DNA of 7,877 nt. Source: WGMK01 sp046047315 (GTDB taxonomy: Bacteria; Hydrogenedentota; Hydrogenedentia; Hydrogenedentales; JAEUWI01). Position 1 is the first letter of the stretch. Every line of letters starts with the position of its first letter. The notes below the pieces were generated by a model that did no database searches, was not told where the DNA came from, and saw only the letters and a program-made list of their open reading frames with translations. The stretch covers positions 1 through 7,877 of the forward strand of contig JBJOID010000003.1 of the NCBI GenBank assembly GCA_046047315.1, given 5' to 3'. Shown piece by piece: positions 6,577-7,877 of the stretch. Both the position numbers and the translations under genes were made by a program.

Positions 6577-6672
6577 TGTGAGGTGTTTGCCTTCCACGAC
6601 GGGGATGAAATTGGTCCTCGCATGCTTGCGCGAATCGCCCGCGCCACGGGTCTCAAGCCTGAAGACCTTTAG
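6577..6672 (+). pseudogene. C-terminal remnant resembling a HicA-type toxin
   Basis: One frame opens after a TAG at 6574-6576 and runs to a TAG at 6670-6672. It includes VFAFHDGDEIGP followed by RMLARIARATGLKPEDL. That matches the end of HicA (YcfA-like) mRNA interferases: the strand with a histidine before G.E, then a helix 'L..I.R..GL..EDL'. The N-terminal part of HicA, with the G-S-H-H active-site segment, is missing in every upstream frame. There is no ATG or ribosome site, and no HicB antitoxin follows. I therefore read it as a fragment left by deletion. The helix could alternatively belong to another small DNA-binding protein. The match is from memory of the family pattern, so confidence is low to moderate. 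Confidence 0.4.
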
Positions 6673-6698
6673 GGAATCAATCACAGAGGGTCTTTCTT

Positions 6699-6718
6699 TA
6701 TGATATCACATATGATAT
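6699..6718. promoter_or_regulatory. Promoter/operator of the PIN-RHH toxin-antitoxin pair
   Basis: TATGATAT occurs twice, at 6699-6706 and 6711-6718, 12 bases apart, with the palindromes TGATATCA (6701-6708) and CATATG (6709-6714) nested inside. TATGAT is a good sigma-70 -10 hexamer. From the second copy transcription would begin about 4-5 bases before the GTG at 6728. Ribbon-helix-helix antitoxins usually bind short repeated sites of this kind, so the downstream antitoxin is the expected repressor. No convincing -35 hexamer is seen. Confidence 0.5.
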
Positions 6719-6727
6719 GATCGCGTA

Positions 6728-7150
6728 GTGAAAGTCGTACTTGATACGGATGTCATTGTCTCGGCGTATCGCAGCCCTGCCGGAGCATCGGCCGCGTTGC
6801 TTCGTGGCATTCGCCATGGCAAGGCAACGATGCTGATCAGCACTGCGCTCATGCTAGAGTACGAAGCGGTTTGTTCCATGGCGGTTCACCGAAAGGCAGC
6901 CGGATTGACCATCAAAGAGACCGGGGTTTTTCTGGATGCTCTTGCGTTCATAGCGAAACCGGTGGCCTTGCGATACTTCTGGCGCCCCCAGCTTCGCGAT
7001 CCGGGCGATGAGATGGTGTTGGAGACGGCGGTAAATGGGCAGGCGGACGCCTTGATCACGTTTAATGTACGCGACTACGGAGTCGTACCCGGCAGATTTG
7101 GGGTGCGGTTGATGACCCCTCCAGAATTCCTGAGGAGTTTCGAGAAATGA
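6728..7150 (+). CDS. PIN-domain toxin (putative RNase) of a toxin-antitoxin pair
   Basis: The 140-residue product is a PIN-domain protein of the 'putative toxin-antitoxin toxin component, PIN family' group. Such toxins are Mg-dependent RNases. Acidic residues fall where the active site is expected: D6 and D8 in VVLDTDVIVSAY, E44 in LMLEYE, D91/D94 in LRDPGDEMVLE, and N113/D116 in LITFNVRDY. The start is GTG. A stop codon at 6713-6715 leaves no ATG in frame, so the start is nearly certain. There is no Shine-Dalgarno site, and the -10-like sequence ends about 10 bases upstream, so the message is probably leaderless or nearly so. The stop overlaps the antitoxin start as ATGA. Having the toxin gene first is unusual for VapBC but common in this PIN subgroup. 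Confidence 0.88.
   Translation: MKVVLDTDVIVSAYRSPAGASAALLRGIRHGKATMLISTALMLEYEAVCSMAVHRKAAGLTIKETGVFLDALAFIAKPVALRYFWRPQLRDPGDEMVLETAVNGQADALITFNVRDYGVVPGRFGVRLMTPPEFLRSFEK
7132..7137 (+). promoter_or_regulatory. Ribosome binding site of the antitoxin gene
   Basis: GAGGAG lies 9 bases before the antitoxin ATG at 7147, inside the last codons of the toxin. The toxin GTG has no such site, a contrast that would favour antitoxin synthesis. Confidence 0.75.
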
Positions 7151-7398
7151 AGGCCAAGCCAAGCACCTATCCCTTGCGGATGCCGGCCTCGCTCAAGGCG
7201 GCGGTAACCAAGCTCAGCAAGGATGATGGCTCCAGCATCAACCAGTTCGTGGTGATGGCTGTCGCCGAGAAAGTGTCGGCGCTCGGTGCGGAAGAATACT
7301 TGCGCGAACGCGCCGCGCGGGCGGACATGGAAGCGTTTGATCGGATCATGAATCGGAGCGGGGGCGCTGAACCGGAAACACGGGACCGGGTGGAGTGA
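7147..7398 (+). CDS. Ribbon-helix-helix antitoxin partner of the PIN toxin
   Basis: The 83-residue protein has the Arc/MetJ-type fold pattern. A short strand, STYPLRMP (about 6-13), is followed by helix A (SLKAAVTKLSKDD), a turn with SSINQFV, and helix B (NQFVVMAVAEKVSAL). That is typical of toxin-antitoxin repressors of the 'LR.P..L......A...G.S.NQ.V..A..EK' kind. The charged C-terminal tail (about 50-83) probably wraps around and blocks the toxin. It is translated after the toxin, with an ATGA overlap and its own GAGGAG site (7132-7137) 9 bases before the ATG. Strong initiation here and none visible for the toxin would keep antitoxin in excess. It is expected to bind the TATGATAT repeats and repress the pair. 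Confidence 0.85.
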   Translation: MKAKPSTYPLRMPASLKAAVTKLSKDDGSSINQFVVMAVAEKVSALGAEEYLRERAARADMEAFDRIMNRSGGAEPETRDRVE

Positions 7399-7408
7399 CT
7401 CAATCTAG

Positions 7409-7428
7409 CCACAGAGGCACGGAGGCAA
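7409..7428. repeat. Purine-rich 'ccacagaggcacggaggca' spacer motif
   Basis: This short stretch resembles the 'cacagaggcacagag' type of intergenic repeat seen scattered in several environmental bacterial genomes. Only one copy is present here, so repeat status is inferred from recollection, not shown. Confidence 0.3.
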
Positions 7429-7450
7429 GCAGGCGAAAGGCAGACTGGTA

Positions 7451-7523
7451 GTGGCGGCGAACGTCCTCGTCCGCTCTTGCCTTACCAAAGTCCTCAATGA
7501 CGGACGGGGACGTCCGTCGCCAC
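7451..7523. repeat. Imperfect inverted repeat, likely dispersed palindromic element
   Basis: The left arm 7451-7473 and the reverse complement of the right arm 7501-7523 agree at 20 of 23 bases. Arms start and end with GTGGCG...CGTCCG, and 27 bases separate them. The right arm also contains its own hairpin, GACGGAC (7499-7505) with GTCCGTC (7512-7518), and a further small stem GCCAC-TTC-GTGGC follows at 7519-7531. No T tract follows on either strand, so a classical terminator for trxB or for the toxin-antitoxin pair is not evident. REP-like element, small non-autonomous mobile element and structured RNA are the candidate readings. Confidence 0.6.
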
Positions 7524-7568
7524 TTCGTGGCAACTCACCGCGCTACCTTCATCCTTCCGCCTTTCCCC

Positions 7569-7877
7569 CTACCCCTCCCGCGCTTCCAGCCAGCGGGTGG
7601 CGTCGATGGCGGCCATGCAGCCGCTGCCGGCTGCGGTGACCGCCTGGCGGTAGATGGGGTCCTGCACGTCGCCGCAGGCGAATACACCCTCGACCTTGGT
7701 GTAGGTGGTGCCGGGCTTGGTGACGATGTAGCCGGACTCGTTCAGGTCGAGGGTGTCGGCAAAGAGATCCGAGTTGGGCTTGTGGCCAATGGCGGAGAAG
7801 TAGCCGCTGCACTCGAGCTCGCGGGTCTCGCCCGTGTTCACGTCCTTCAGGCGCACGCCCGTCACGCCGTCCTTGTC
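7569..7877 (-). CDS. trxB: Thioredoxin reductase, C-terminal part (5' end outside window)
   Basis: Thioredoxin reductase uses NADPH and FAD to keep thioredoxin reduced in the cytoplasm. About 102 codons are visible, ending at a TAG (7569-7571). They cover the last part of the second FAD-binding region: GYFSAIGHKPNSDLF, a central GYIVTK strand, then the diagnostic VFACGDVQDPIYRQAVTAAG and GCMAAIDATRWL. The GDVQD aspartate contacts FAD, and the following YRQA(V/I)TAAG segment is close to invariant in bacterial TrxB. The redox-active CxxC and the NADPH domain lie beyond the right edge, so catalytic intactness cannot be judged. The first visible codons (DKDGVTGVRLKDV) continue in frame from outside, and no start should be assigned in the window. 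It is unrelated in function to the neighbouring genes. Confidence 0.95.
   Translation of the reverse strand, partial: DKDGVTGVRLKDVNTGETRELECSGYFSAIGHKPNSDLFADTLDLNESGYIVTKPGTTYTKVEGVFACGDVQDPIYRQAVTAAGSGCMAAIDATRWLEAREG

Noticed and set aside
6168..6581. Plus-strand frame of 137 codons ending in YGFGVYWSTIV
   Set aside because: The first third is antisense to gspG and the rest shows no motif. An internal start near 6400 lacks a ribosome site. A small real gene cannot be fully excluded.
6133..6684. Minus-strand open frame running from upstream into gspG in another frame
   Set aside because: It overlaps gspG out of frame, has no ribosome site and resembles no protein. It would also read through the HicA-like remnant on the other strand.
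1..7877. CRISPR array, tRNA, rRNA or transposase gene
   Set aside because: I found no regularly spaced repeats, no cloverleaf-like or rRNA-like sequence, and no transposase motif in any frame.

Overview
The window is a GC-rich bacterial chromosome segment dominated by one minus-strand operon for the pseudopilins and inner-membrane assembly platform of a type II secretion system (T2SS) or closely related type IV-filament machine. Reading leftwards from about 6281 the order is gspG, gspH, gspI, gspJ, gspK, gspL, gspM and a last membrane gene in the GspC/PilP position. The genes are packed tightly. gspH/I and gspI/J share ATGA stop-start overlaps, gspJ/K overlap by one to four bases, gspL/M overlap by 14 bases, and only 2 bases separate gspM from the last gene. 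All five pseudopilins have a type III signal (G followed by an aromatic, then a hydrophobic helix). The ATPase (GspE), platform protein (GspF) and secretin (GspD) are not in the window, so the locus is either split or continues elsewhere.

Right of gspG lies a 446-base gap (6282-6727) with lower GC content over much of it. It holds a likely gsp promoter, a hairpin, short direct repeats and what looks like the C-terminal remnant of a HicA-type toxin. Next comes a plus-strand toxin-antitoxin pair (6728-7398): a PIN-domain RNase toxin translated first, from a GTG codon with almost no leader, then a ribbon-helix-helix antitoxin joined by an ATGA overlap. A 170-base spacer (7399-7568) contains a 23-base imperfect inverted repeat that looks like a dispersed repeat element. 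The window ends in the C-terminal part of thioredoxin reductase (trxB, minus strand). At the extreme left, the last 20 codons of an unidentified plus-strand gene converge on the gsp operon.

The features that stand out most are GspM, about twice the usual length with a C-terminal extension that reads like a secreted beta-sandwich (carbohydrate-binding-type) domain, and GspL, which is a PilM-PilN fusion that keeps the PilN-type NLLP motif before its membrane helix. The organism cannot be fixed from this window. GC-rich DNA, a PilMNOP-like T2SS platform, and spacer repeats of the 'ccacagaggcacggagg' and 'gacggacggggacgtccgtc' kind suggest an environmental lineage such as Hydrogenedentota, Planctomycetota or a relative. 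That placement is inference with low confidence.
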